11,285 nt of DNA from an uncultured Bacteroidota bacterium (GCA_903825065.1 CAIJZG010000037.1:1-11285); one strand, 5' to 3'; positions 1 to 7,555 are shown, counted from the stretch's first letter. Numbers and translations are program-made. Notes: generated by a model not told the origin, from the letters alone.

Positions 1-103
1 AAGCACGATTACCCACCAGGTTATCTTTTCTCAAAAACCTGAAGCAAAAATTATAGGACCACAAACCGTTTGTACCGGTGAAAACGGCTTTAGCCAATAA
101 TAA
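1..103 (+). other. Unresolved 5' edge of the GH3 gene
   Basis: This stretch should encode the part of the GH3 catalytic region just before the VGQIPIYY-like segment, but no single frame does so. The frame that continues into the intact C-terminus has two consecutive TAA codons at 98-103. The frame starting at base 3 opens with ARLP, which resembles the GH3 motif (S-G/A-K/R-L-P), but meets TAG at 54-56. The same frame is open again from 57 and reads ALANNKPV just before the break. At least one indel, a rearrangement or poor assembly at a contig end would explain this. I cannot tell which. Confidence 0.5.
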
Positions 104-604
104 ACCTGTGGACAAATTCCTATTTACTATAGTCATTTTAATACTGGACGCCCTGCTACAAATGATGAAAACAGAATTTATAATTCTTCATATAATGACC
201 TTTCAATTTTCCCGAAATATGAATTCGGGTATGGTAAAAGTTATACCAGTTTCGAATACAGTAAACTTCTATTGAGCAAGAAAAAGATTAAGCAGTCTGA
301 ATCAATTGAAGTGTCTGTAACCATTTCCAATACAGGAAAATATGATGGTAATGAAGTGGTGCAATTATACTTACGGGATAGAGTAGGTTCCATTGTTCGT
401 CCAGTGGAAGAGCTGAAGGACTTTAGAAAGATTTTCCTAAAATCAGGAGAAAGCAAAACCATTCAATTCAAAATCGACAAACAAAAGCTATCTTTTTATA
501 ACCAACAATTGAATTGGGTGGCTGAGCCAGGGGATTTTGATTTGATGATTGGATCTTCATCAAGAGATATTCGTTTGAAAGATAGTTTTGAATTGATCAA
601 CTAA
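104..604 (+). pseudogene. GH3 beta-glucosidase, C-terminal part, frame disrupted upstream
   Basis: This is the C-terminal end of a periplasmic BglX-type GH3 beta-glucosidase, which removes terminal glucose from beta-glucosides. The open frame runs from base 104 to the TAA at 602-604. It begins with GQIPIYYSHFNTGRPA, the conserved segment near the end of the GH3 C-terminal catalytic domain, and continues through FGYGKSYTSFEYS. It ends in the fibronectin-III-like domain with the typical EVVQLYLRD, VRPVEELKDF and PGDF motifs. No start codon belongs to it: the TTG at 272 sits inside the conserved segment. The frame cannot be followed upstream of 104. An upstream frame reading NKPV would join at VGQIP if a G were missing near 108-111 (GGG read as GG). 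Only 6 bases separate its stop from rbsK, so it is probably the upstream member of that operon. The family call is firm; whether the gene is truly broken or badly assembled is open. Confidence 0.8.
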
Positions 605-610
605 TACAAT

Positions 611-1510
611 ATGAAAAAGATCATCGTTGTTGGTAGTGCCAATACAGATATGGTTGTTAAAATTGACAAACATCCATTGCCTGGTGAAACCAGATTAGGA
701 GGAGATTTTTTTATGAATGCAGGAGGTAAAGGAGCTAATCAGGCAGTTGCTGCTGCAAGATTGGGTGGTAATGTGGCATTTGTTGCAAAAGTTGGAAATG
801 ACATTTTTGGAAAACAAACTTTAGAAGGATTGACAAATGAAAATATTGACACGAGTCATGTTTTTATAGATGATTTTGCGCCCTCAGGTACCGCTTTGAT
901 TATTGTAAATGCAGAAGGTGAGAATAGTATTGTGGTAGCTTCGGGTGCTAATGCGAAATTGAATGAAAAGGATGTGGCTTCAATTTCTGATTTGACTGAT
1001 ACGGCATTTATTTTAATGCAATTAGAAACTCCTATCGAAACAATTTCCGCTGTTATAAATGCTGCCAATATTAAAGGCACAAATGTGATACTAAATCCTG
1101 CACCCGCTCAACAATTAAGCCAAACAATCCTTGAAGGATTATTTCTACTGGTGCCTAATGAATCTGAGGCGAGTATCCTAACAGGCATTCAAGTAATTGA
1201 TTTAGCATCTGCATCTAATGCGGCTGATGCACTATTAGATAAAGGGGTAAGACATGTGATTATTACTCTTGGAAAGCAAGGTGCATTTTTCAAATCAGTT
1301 TCCCGAGAAATTTTGATTCCGGCACCAATTGTTACTGCTATTGATACCACAGCTGCAGGTGATACTTTCTGCGGCGCTTTAACAGTTGCATTAACTGAGG
1401 GTAAAGATTGGGATGATGCAATCCGTTTTGCAGTAACTGCTGCTTCGATTTCGGTAACCAGAATGGGCGCACAATCCTCCGTACCTTATAGAAATGAAAT
1501 ACATAATTAA
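611..1510 (+). CDS. rbsK: Ribokinase
   Basis: Cytoplasmic PfkB-family sugar kinase, 299 residues, the usual ribokinase length. It transfers phosphate from ATP to O5 of D-ribose, giving ribose 5-phosphate for the pentose phosphate pathway. The N-terminal sugar-binding segment is GSANTD (8-13). The family signature GGKGANQAVAAARLG lies at 38-52 and KVGNDIFG at 60-67. The C-terminal PfkB signature DTTAAGDTF (245-253) carries the anion hole and the probable catalytic base Asp251. These features fit ribokinase better than fructokinase or adenosine kinase. The ATG at 611 is six bases after the GH3 stop, and the next gene starts within a few bases of the rbsK stop, so co-transcription is likely. The neighbouring permease and ADP-ribosylglycohydrolase homologue make ribose from nucleosides or ADP-ribose derivatives a plausible source, by inference. 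Confidence 0.93.
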   Translation: MKKIIVVGSANTDMVVKIDKHPLPGETRLGGDFFMNAGGKGANQAVAAARLGGNVAFVAKVGNDIFGKQTLEGLTNENIDTSHVFIDDFAPSGTALIIVNAEGENSIVVASGANAKLNEKDVASISDLTDTAFILMQLETPIETISAVINAANIKGTNVILNPAPAQQLSQTILEGLFLLVPNESEASILTGIQVIDLASASNAADALLDKGVRHVIITLGKQGAFFKSVSREILIPAPIVTAIDTTAAGDTFCGALTVALTEGKDWDDAIRFAVTAASISVTRMGAQSSVPYRNEIHN

Positions 1511-1520
1511 TATGCTAACC

Positions 1521-3056
1521 ATGAAAAAGTATCTTTTGTATGTTGCCATAATAAGTTCCTTGCCTTTAGTTGCGCAAGTGAAAAAGCAAAAAGTATTAGT
1601 TGATAAACAAATCATTTCTACTTCTGCTGCAAGTATTAGGGATAAAATTAAAGGTGGATGGGCTGGTCAAACCATTGGAGTTACTTATGGTGGTCCCTAT
1701 GAGTTTCATTATTTAGGAACTATGATCAATGATTATCAAAAAATATCCTGGCCCGATGGACAAGTGAAACGTTATTTTGATTTAGAGCCAGGTTTATATG
1801 ATGATATTTATATGGACTTGAGTTTTGTAGACGTCATTGAAAAATATGGTGTGGATGCACCAGTGGATTCATTCGCGAGTGCTTTCGCAAATGCCCCTTA
1901 TCCTTTATGGCATGCCAACCAAACTGGCCGTTATAATATTTTAAATGGCATGAAAGCTCCTGCATCAGGTTATTGGAAAAATAATCCACATGCTGATGAT
2001 ATCGATTTTCAGATTGAATCAGATTTTGCGGGCTTGATGCACCCAGGTATGGGAAATTCAGCCTCCGTGTTATGTGATAAGGTTGGTCATATTATGAACT
2101 ATGGTGAAGGTTATTATGGTGGGGTATATGTTGCAAATATGTATAGCCTTGCTTTTGTAAGTGATGATATTAATTTCATTGTTTCTGAAGCGCTGAAATC
2201 AATTCCTGCTAAAAGTAAATATCGTCAGTGTATGGAAGACGTGATTAAATGGCACCAACAAAATCCAAACGATTGGAAAAAATCTTGGTTCGAAATTCAA
2301 AGAAAATGGACAGAAGATATCGCCTGTCCGGAAGGTGTTTTTATGCCATTTGATATCAGTGCAAGAGTAAATAGTGCGTATATTTTGATGGGGTTATTAT
2401 ATGGGCAAGGTGATTTTGGAAAAACAGTGGAGATTGCCACCAGATGTGGACAAGACGCTGATTGTAATCCTTCAAGTGCTGGTGGAATTCTTGGTGCGAT
2501 GTTGGGATTTGATAAGATACCAGATTATTGGAAAAACAATTTAAAGGAAGTGGCAGATCGCAATTTTGTGTATACTAATATTTCTTTGAATAGAATGTAC
2601 GAATTAGGCTTCAAACACGCTTCACAAATGTTGCAAAGAAATGGTGGAAGTATTAACGGAGATAAAATCAGCATTGTTTATCAGCAACCAAAGCCTGTTG
2701 CTTTTGAAGAATCTTTTCCGGGTATGCATCCTGTTCAACGTAAAACCTTGGGATGGAATAGTGATGAAGTACATGATAATTATCAATTTGAATTTGAGGG
2801 AAATGGATTAGTGATACATTCAACTATGTCGAATGAATGGGGCACAACTACGAACTACACATTTAAAGTGGAGATGGATGTTGATGGGAAAAAAGAGCAA
2901 TTCAATATGCCATACAACTTCAGAATAAGAAGAAATGAATTGTATTCGAATTTTGATTTATCTCAAGGAAAACATACTGTAAAAATAAAAATTTTAAATC
3001 CAGATAAGATCGCGAGTCTTCAAGTGAAAGACCTTATCGTATATTCTAGTAAATAG
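1521..3056 (+). CDS. Exported ADP-ribosylglycohydrolase family protein
   Basis: A 511-residue protein of the ADP-ribosylglycohydrolase (ARH/DraG) fold, metal-dependent hydrolases that cleave N- or O-glycosidic bonds to ADP-ribose or related ribosides. A signal peptide (MKKYLLYVAIISSLPLVAQ) points to export. The family opening, IRDKIKGGWAGQTIGVTYGG, lies at 39-58. LYDDIYMDL (92-100) stands where ARH enzymes have their first metal-binding acidic cluster. CGQDADCNPSSAGGILGAMLG (309-329) matches the C-terminal D-x-D metal motif (Asp312, Asp314). Residues from about 385 to 511 form an extra beta-rich region not seen in minimal ARH proteins, possibly a carbohydrate-binding sandwich. I chose ATG 1521 because it gives a clean signal peptide. 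ATG 1512 adds only three residues, and ATG 1494 overlaps rbsK and is less likely. Exact substrate unknown; a nucleoside or sugar glycoside is possible instead of ADP-ribosyl groups. Confidence 0.85.
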   Translation: MKKYLLYVAIISSLPLVAQVKKQKVLVDKQIISTSAASIRDKIKGGWAGQTIGVTYGGPYEFHYLGTMINDYQKISWPDGQVKRYFDLEPGLYDDIYMDLSFVDVIEKYGVDAPVDSFASAFANAPYPLWHANQTGRYNILNGMKAPASGYWKNNPHADDIDFQIESDFAGLMHPGMGNSASVLCDKVGHIMNYGEGYYGGVYVANMYSLAFVSDDINFIVSEALKSIPAKSKYRQCMEDVIKWHQQNPNDWKKSWFEIQRKWTEDIACPEGVFMPFDISARVNSAYILMGLLYGQGDFGKTVEIATRCGQDADCNPSSAGGILGAMLGFDKIPDYWKNNLKEVADRNFVYTNISLNRMYELGFKHASQMLQRNGGSINGDKISIVYQQPKPVAFEESFPGMHPVQRKTLGWNSDEVHDNYQFEFEGNGLVIHSTMSNEWGTTTNYTFKVEMDVDGKKEQFNMPYNFRIRRNELYSNFDLSQGKHTVKIKILNPDKIASLQVKDLIVYSSK

Positions 3057-3088
3057 ATTTCATTCTATAACATTTTAAAAATTCCTCC

Positions 3089-4087
3089 ATGTTTATTGTA
3101 GAAAATTATAGTTTGGCAATTATTCTTTGCATGGTAACAATGCTCTGTTGGGGCTCATGGGCCAACACTACAAAACTGACTACTAAAGAATGGCGTTTTG
3201 AATTGCTTTATTGGGATTATGGAATTGGAATACTAATTACAACAATTTTGTTGGCATTTACTTTGGGTAGCAATGGAGCAGAAGGAAGATCTTTTTTAAA
3301 TGATTTGCATCAGGCAGATTCTAGTAATATACAATCTGCTTTTATTGGAGGAATAGTATTTAATCTTGCAAATATCTTATTAGTTGCAGCAATAGGAATA
3401 GCTGGTATGTCGGTTGCTTTTCCAGTTGGGATAGGTATCGCTTTGGTATTAGGAGTAGTCATAAATTATATTGGGAACCCTCAAGGAAGCCCTTTATTAA
3501 TTTTTGTAGGTGTTGGGTTAATTGTTATTGCAATTATATTAAACGCCAGAGCTTATCAAAAATTACAATCTAATGCAACTACTAAAGTTTCGCAAAAGGG
3601 ATTAATATTATCTGTGGTAAGTGGTTGCTTAATGGGATTGTTTTATAAATATGTAGCTGATTCCATGGTGCATAGTTTTAATATGCCGGAGTCTGGTAAA
3701 TTAACTCCCTATACCGCTTTGGTGTTTTTTGCAATTGGTGTTGTGCTTAGTAGTTTCTTGTTTAATGGGTTACAAATGTGGCGTCCATTTGCAGGTGAAC
3801 CTATTAAAATCAGCACTTATTTTTCTGGTAAATTGAAAGATCATCTAGTTGGAATTTTAGGTGGTGCCATTTGGTGTGTTGGGATGTCATTGAATATCAT
3901 TGCATCTGGTAAAGCAGGTCCTGCCGTCTCATACGGACTAGGGCAAGGAGCCACTGTTGTTGCTGCAGTTTGGGGTATTTATGTGTGGAAAGAATTTGAT
4001 CAAGCTCCAAAGGGTACAAAGCCTATCTTAAATATTATGTTGTTATTATACATTGTAGGCCTGTCGTTGATTATATTATCTAAATAG
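3089..4087 (+). CDS. GRP-family sugar transporter (glucose/ribose porter type)
   Basis: A 332-residue inner-membrane permease of the drug/metabolite transporter superfamily, with about ten hydrophobic helices spread over its whole length. The first helix carries CWGSWANTTKL (20-30), followed by the short charged motif KEWRFELLYWDY, characteristic of the glucose/ribose porter and RhaT-related proteins. The last third holds SGKAGPAVSYGLGQGATVVAA, a glycine-rich helix pair, then VWKEF, typical of the same family. It probably imports a monosaccharide by proton or sodium symport. Lying 32 bases after the exported ADP-ribosylglycohydrolase and in one operon with ribokinase, its likeliest substrate is ribose. 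Glucose released by the flanking GH3 and GH30 enzymes is the main alternative. The start is ATG 3089; the gene ends in TAG, as does the preceding one. Confidence 0.85.
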   Translation: MFIVENYSLAIILCMVTMLCWGSWANTTKLTTKEWRFELLYWDYGIGILITTILLAFTLGSNGAEGRSFLNDLHQADSSNIQSAFIGGIVFNLANILLVAAIGIAGMSVAFPVGIGIALVLGVVINYIGNPQGSPLLIFVGVGLIVIAIILNARAYQKLQSNATTKVSQKGLILSVVSGCLMGLFYKYVADSMVHSFNMPESGKLTPYTALVFFAIGVVLSSFLFNGLQMWRPFAGEPIKISTYFSGKLKDHLVGILGGAIWCVGMSLNIIASGKAGPAVSYGLGQGATVVAAVWGIYVWKEFDQAPKGTKPILNIMLLLYIVGLSLIILSK

Positions 4088-4123
4088 TTGTTTTTAATAT
4101 CCTTTTATAATTTATTGAGTAAG

Positions 4124-5533
4124 ATGAAAACATTTTTAGCATCCATATTTCTTTTTATATTTTCAAATACAGTGTTCTCTCAAAAAGAAATTGTTCCTAC
4201 TGCAACTGATATTGAATTTTGGTTAACTAAGTCTGATAAATCTATTTTGCTTGCAAAACAAAATGTGGTATTGCGTTTTAAAAATGAAGTTAATACTCAT
4301 CAAACAATTGAAATCGATGATAAGCAAACAGCACAAACCATTGAAGGTTTCGGTTTTGCTTTAACTGGGGGCAGTGCCGAAGTGATTAATCAATTAAATA
4401 CGGATGTAAAAAAGCAATTGCTTCAAGAGTTATTTGGTACAAAAGAAACGGGTATTGCAATTAGTTATTTAAGGATAAGTATAGGTGCCTCAGATTTAGA
4501 TTCAACGGTTTTTTCTTATGATGATATGACTTTAGGTGAAACAGATCTTACACTTTCTAAATTTAGCCTTAGTCCTGATAAACATTGGCTAATACCTCTT
4601 TTGAAAGAAATTTTACTCATTAATCCCAAGATTAAAATTTTAGCTTGCCCTTGGTCTCCACCAGTTTGGATGAAGAATAATAATAGTACAAAGGGAGGAA
4701 GTTTACAGACAAAATATTATCCTGTATACGCCAACTATTTTGTAAAATATATACAACAAATGAAATCTGAGGGGATTCCAATAGATGCTATAACACCTCA
4801 GAATGAACCATTGCATCCTGGTAATAATCCAAGCTTATTAATGTTAGCAAATGAACAAGCTAATTTTATCAAAAATGATTTGGGTCCTGCTTTTGAGAAA
4901 GCAAATCTTGCTACAAAAATTATTATCTATGATCATAATTGTAATAAACCTGAATATCCTATTTCAATTTTAAATGATGCAGTAGCTAGAAAATATATTG
5001 CAGGTTCTGCTTTTCATTTGTATGAAGGAAACATCGATGCATTGACAACAGTTCATAATGCTCATCCCGATAAAGGATTATACTTTACAGAGCAATGGAC
5101 TTCTAGTGAAGGTGATTTTGGTGGTGATTTTAAATGGCATATTAAAAATGTGCTAATAGGTTCAATGAATAATTGGAGTAAAGTTGCCTTGGAATGGAAT
5201 CTTGCAAACAACGCTGTATATGGGCCACATACAGATGGAGGATGTACTCAATGCAAGGGAGCCATAACAATTAATAGTTCAAATTCTTATTCCAAGAATG
5301 TAGCATTTTATATCATCGCACAAGCTTCTAAATTTGTTCCTGCTGGTTCTATTAAAATTGCAAGTAGAGTAATAGGAAATTTACAAAATGTTGCATTTAA
5401 AACACCACTTGGCAATACAGTATTAATTGTAGAAAATGAAGGTGCTAAAGCTGAAATATTTAATATAAAATATAAAGGCCATTGGGCTAATACAAGTCTT
5501 GATGCTGGGGCTGTTGCAACTTATATCTGGTAA
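4124..5533 (+). CDS. Secreted GH30 family glycoside hydrolase
   Basis: A 469-residue exported retaining glycosidase of family GH30 (glucosylceramidase / endo-beta-1,6-glucanase group). The signal peptide MKTFLASIFLFIFSNTVFSQ is followed by a short linker. The (beta/alpha)8 barrel begins with QTIEGFGFALTGGSAEVI (71-88). Other family marks are YLRISIGASDLD (115-126) and KILACPWSPPVWMKNN (171-186). ITPQNEP (223-229) holds the proposed acid/base Glu228, and YFTEQW (320-325) the proposed nucleophile Glu323. A Cys pair, GGCTQCKG (372-379), also occurs in Bacteroidota relatives. The C-terminal 60-70 residues are the usual GH30 beta-sandwich. ATG 4124 is preferred over TTG 4088, because only it places the signal peptide at the N-terminus. 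It closes the operon 4 bases from a convergent gene. A beta-glucan or glucosyl-lipid substrate is expected; which one cannot be decided here. Confidence 0.9.
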   Translation: MKTFLASIFLFIFSNTVFSQKEIVPTATDIEFWLTKSDKSILLAKQNVVLRFKNEVNTHQTIEIDDKQTAQTIEGFGFALTGGSAEVINQLNTDVKKQLLQELFGTKETGIAISYLRISIGASDLDSTVFSYDDMTLGETDLTLSKFSLSPDKHWLIPLLKEILLINPKIKILACPWSPPVWMKNNNSTKGGSLQTKYYPVYANYFVKYIQQMKSEGIPIDAITPQNEPLHPGNNPSLLMLANEQANFIKNDLGPAFEKANLATKIIIYDHNCNKPEYPISILNDAVARKYIAGSAFHLYEGNIDALTTVHNAHPDKGLYFTEQWTSSEGDFGGDFKWHIKNVLIGSMNNWSKVALEWNLANNAVYGPHTDGGCTQCKGAITINSSNSYSKNVAFYIIAQASKFVPAGSIKIASRVIGNLQNVAFKTPLGNTVLIVENEGAKAEIFNIKYKGHWANTSLDAGAVATYIW

Positions 5534-5537
5534 AACT

Positions 5538-5831
5538 TTAGAGAAACCATTTAACGCCTAATGCTACTAAGGCATAAATGCAGGTAGCAATAAAAATGCC
5601 TCTTGCAGTTTTATCAATTTGTTTATTAATGAAAATAGTAAAAACTACTGCATTCGCTATAAGTGAAATACTGATTATACCTGACATCAATGACTTCTGT
5701 TCAAACATTACCGTAAAAAACTCTTTCAACGTAAATAATCGGAATTGTATAAAATAATATACAAACATTCCAATGATTGGTGTTACAAAACCCAATAGTA
5801 AACCGAGTTTCAGGTCGTCTTTTTTTAACAT
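5538..5831 (-). CDS. Small three-helix membrane protein downstream of surE
   Basis: A 97-residue protein of unknown function with three predicted membrane helices at roughly residues 9-29, 48-68 and 77-95. The short polar stretches between them are FTLKEFFTVMFEQK and NKQIDKTA. No signal peptide or catalytic motif is visible. Its ATG shares one base with the surE stop (TAATG on the coding strand), which suggests translational coupling and one transcript. From memory, many Bacteroidota have a small membrane protein between surE and lpxB. Here no lpxB follows, because the GH30 gene converges directly. The length, hydrophobic pattern and coupling make it a real gene. Confidence 0.75.
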   Translation of the reverse strand: MLKKDDLKLGLLLGFVTPIIGMFVYYFIQFRLFTLKEFFTVMFEQKSLMSGIISISLIANAVVFTIFINKQIDKTARGIFIATCIYALVALGVKWFL

Positions 5832-6619
5832 TAGGAGCTTAATTTTTTTTCTAACTTTGTTTTCAATTCATAGTGTGTTAGATCGAATTGAACTGGTACG
5901 ACACTCACATAATTATTCTTTAAAGCCCATACATCGGTGTCTTTTGCTTTGTCAAAATTTTTAAATTCGCCTGTAAGCCAATAATATCTTCTTCCGTGTG
6001 GATCTTTTCTTTCATCAAATTTTTCTTCGTACTTCGCATAAGCTTGTTTACAAACTTTTATGCCTTTAATCAGTTTTGTTTCAACTGCTGGAATATTTAC
6101 ATTTAAACAAAGATGTTTGTCGAGATGCTTGTTTTTTAAAACGAATTCTACAATTTGTCTTGCATATATTTTAGCTGCAGAAAAATCTGCTTCAATACTA
6201 TAATCCAATAAACTAAAACCTATACTAGGTATTCCTTCTATGGATGCTTCCAAAGCTGCTGACATTGTTCCTGAATATATTACATTGATGGAATGGTTTG
6301 CACCATGGTTGATGCCACTAATACAGATATCTGGTTTACGATGCAATACTATATCAACAGCCAACTTTACACAATCAACTGGAGTGCCACTACAACTAAA
6401 AGTTTCTACTCCTTCTAGAACATGTAGTTTAGACAAACGAAGGGGGTGTCCAATAGTAATAGCATGCCCCATTCCACTTTGCGGTTTATCTGGAGCCACC
6501 ACATATACTTTTCCCAAACCTTTCATAGCCTCAGTCAAGGCTTTTATTCCCGGGGCAGTTACACCATCATCATTTGTAATAAGTATAATTGGCTCAGCGA
6601 TTTTTTTTGCTTTCGACAT
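5831..6619 (-). CDS. surE: 5'/3'-nucleotidase SurE
   Basis: A 262-residue cytoplasmic metal-dependent phosphatase that dephosphorylates nucleoside 5'- and 3'-monophosphates, and in some species short polyphosphate. The SurE signature ILITNDDGVTAPGI spans 12-25 with metal ligands Asp17 and Asp18. VVAPDKPQSGMGHAIT (40-55) supplies the ligand Ser48. CSGTPVDCVKLA (76-87) and CISGINHGANHS (99-110) follow, with the fourth ligand Asn104, then IYSGTMSAALEA. All key residues are present and the length is normal. The ATG at 6619 fits the family N-terminus with a short basic leader. The gene is divergent from the S24 repressor across a 101-base gap and overlaps the membrane-protein gene downstream by one base. 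Nucleosides from SurE could in principle feed ribose metabolism, but it is on the opposite strand from rbsK, and a functional link is speculative. Confidence 0.95.
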   Translation of the reverse strand: MSKAKKIAEPIILITNDDGVTAPGIKALTEAMKGLGKVYVVAPDKPQSGMGHAITIGHPLRLSKLHVLEGVETFSCSGTPVDCVKLAVDIVLHRKPDICISGINHGANHSINVIYSGTMSAALEASIEGIPSIGFSLLDYSIEADFSAAKIYARQIVEFVLKNKHLDKHLCLNVNIPAVETKLIKGIKVCKQAYAKYEEKFDERKDPHGRRYYWLTGEFKNFDKAKDTDVWALKNNYVSVVPVQFDLTHYELKTKLEKKLSS

Positions 6620-6673
6620 AGGTGCAAGTTAAGTGAAGAGAGAAGAGATAAGAGTAAGGGGGTGAAAAAAAAT

Positions 6674-6702
6674 TTGCAATAACTAAAAATATTAGTATTT
6701 TG
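6674..6702 (+). promoter_or_regulatory. Candidate Bacteroidota promoter for the S24 repressor gene
   Basis: TTG at 6674-6676 resembles the -33 element, and TATTTTG at 6696-6702 resembles the -7 element (consensus TAnnTTTG), one base short of the ideal form. The spacing of about 19 bases is acceptable. The ATG lies 18 bases further on. The match is imperfect, so this is a tentative assignment supported mainly by position. Confidence 0.35.
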
Positions 6703-6720
6703 CAGCTAAATCAATTAGTT
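6681..6720 (+). promoter_or_regulatory. Candidate operator with AACTAA/TTAGTT half-sites
   Basis: ACTAA at 6682-6686 and TTAGT at 6692-6696 form a perfect 5-base inverted repeat with a 5-base spacer, located between the -33 and -7 elements. A third half-site, TTAGTT (6715-6720), abuts the ATG and is the exact complement of AACTAA at 6681-6686. Repressors of the HTH-S24 class commonly control their own promoter through such dyads. Binding is inferred from position and symmetry only. AT-rich DNA produces short dyads by chance. Confidence 0.35.
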
Positions 6721-7476
6721 ATGTCAAACGCAGGGAAAAACTTAAAGTACCTACGCAAGTTGCGTGGTTGGACACAGGAAGAGTTTGCAAACAAGCTCAA
6801 AATCAAACGTTCATTAGTAGGCGCTTATGAAGAAGAGCGTGCAGAACCCAGGCTGGAAGTGATGGAGTCTATTAGTAATATCTTTAAACTGAGCTTAGAA
6901 GATTTCCTTTTTAAGGATCTTGCTTCCGATTCTAGTGGAGGAAATTACCTAGAAAAACGCAGGATGATGAAAATGGATGCAGAGGTAGCATCTATTAGTT
7001 TTGTACCTGTAAAAGCCGCGGCGGGTTATTTAGCTGGCTATGCAGATCCAGAATTTGTTGATGAACTCAATACTTTTACGCTACCCATGTTAGCCCCTGG
7101 TCAATATCGCGCATTTGAAATAGTGGGAGACAGTATGTTACCTACTCCTAGTGGAAGTGTGATTGTGGGTGAAAGAGTAGAAGATCTGGAAGAATTGAAA
7201 AACAGCAACACTTATGTAGTATTGTCTCGTAATGAAGGCGTAGTATATAAGCGTGTGATGAAAAATAATCGAACTAAGGACAAGCTTACCATGATTAGCG
7301 ATAACCCTCAATATGAGCCATATTATGTTAGTTCTGAAGATGTATTAGAAGTATGGAAAGCCGTATATATTTTACAAAAAGCAAACCTTGGTCCTCGCTG
7401 GGATGTAAATCAACTCGCTGGGATGGTAAATAACTTACAAGAACAAGTAAGTACTTTAAAGAAAAAATTTAATTAA
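6721..7476 (+). CDS. LexA/CI-like HTH-XRE transcriptional repressor with S24 domain
   Basis: A 251-residue DNA-binding regulator. Residues 6-64 are an XRE/Cro-CI helix-turn-helix (LRKLRGWTQEEFANKLKIKR, then a recognition helix around SLVGAYEEERAEP). A linker leads to a peptidase S24 (LexA-like) domain. The S24 Ser is in EIVGDSMLPT (Ser138) and the Lys in GVVYKRVMK (Lys177), the Ser-Lys dyad of self-cleaving repressors. An Ala-Gly bond in KAAAGYLAG (A101-G102 or A105-G106) is placed as a cleavage site. The C-terminus (about 229-250) looks like a short coiled coil. I chose ATG 6721 over the upstream TTG at 6700, which lies within the promoter region and adds seven unrelated residues. It may respond to DNA damage, but its targets are unknown. 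It could be a prophage-derived regulator, yet no phage genes are nearby. Confidence 0.88.
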   Translation: MSNAGKNLKYLRKLRGWTQEEFANKLKIKRSLVGAYEEERAEPRLEVMESISNIFKLSLEDFLFKDLASDSSGGNYLEKRRMMKMDAEVASISFVPVKAAAGYLAGYADPEFVDELNTFTLPMLAPGQYRAFEIVGDSMLPTPSGSVIVGERVEDLEELKNSNTYVVLSRNEGVVYKRVMKNNRTKDKLTMISDNPQYEPYYVSSEDVLEVWKAVYILQKANLGPRWDVNQLAGMVNNLQEQVSTLKKKFN

Positions 7477-7495
7477 TATAAAAGCAAATCATTTT

Positions 7496-7524
7496 AAAAA
7501 CAGCCCTCTAAGGCTGTTTTTTTT
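7496..7524 (+). terminator. Rho-independent terminator after the S24 repressor gene
   Basis: CAGCC (7501-7505) pairs with GGCTG (7512-7516) around a 6-base loop. The flanking A run (7496-7500) extends the stem against the T run (7517-7524). An eight-T tract follows the GC-rich stem. It lies 20 bases after the stop codon and separates the repressor gene from the DUF5916 gene. Confidence 0.9.
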
Positions 7525-7555
7525 ATAATAATAAACCATTTATCCATTTTCATAA

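Noticed and set aside
2..97. A frame reading KPEAKIIGPQTVCTGENG, reminiscent of Ig/PKD-like repeats of secreted Bacteroidota proteins
   Set aside because: It is a short stretch in a disrupted region directly before a GH3 C-terminus. One short resemblance is not enough to call a second gene or a fusion.
78..275. Open frame starting at GTG 78
   Set aside because: It lies in a different frame from the GH3 C-terminus and shares only its first residues with an expected GH3 segment. It is best explained by a frame break.
6620..6632. Possible surE -7 element (TAACTTG on the minus strand)
   Set aside because: It lacks one T of the consensus and no -33 element is clear. The evidence is too weak for a feature.
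6240..6682. Two plus-strand open frames opposite surE
   Set aside because: Both are antisense shadows of surE, whose motifs are complete.
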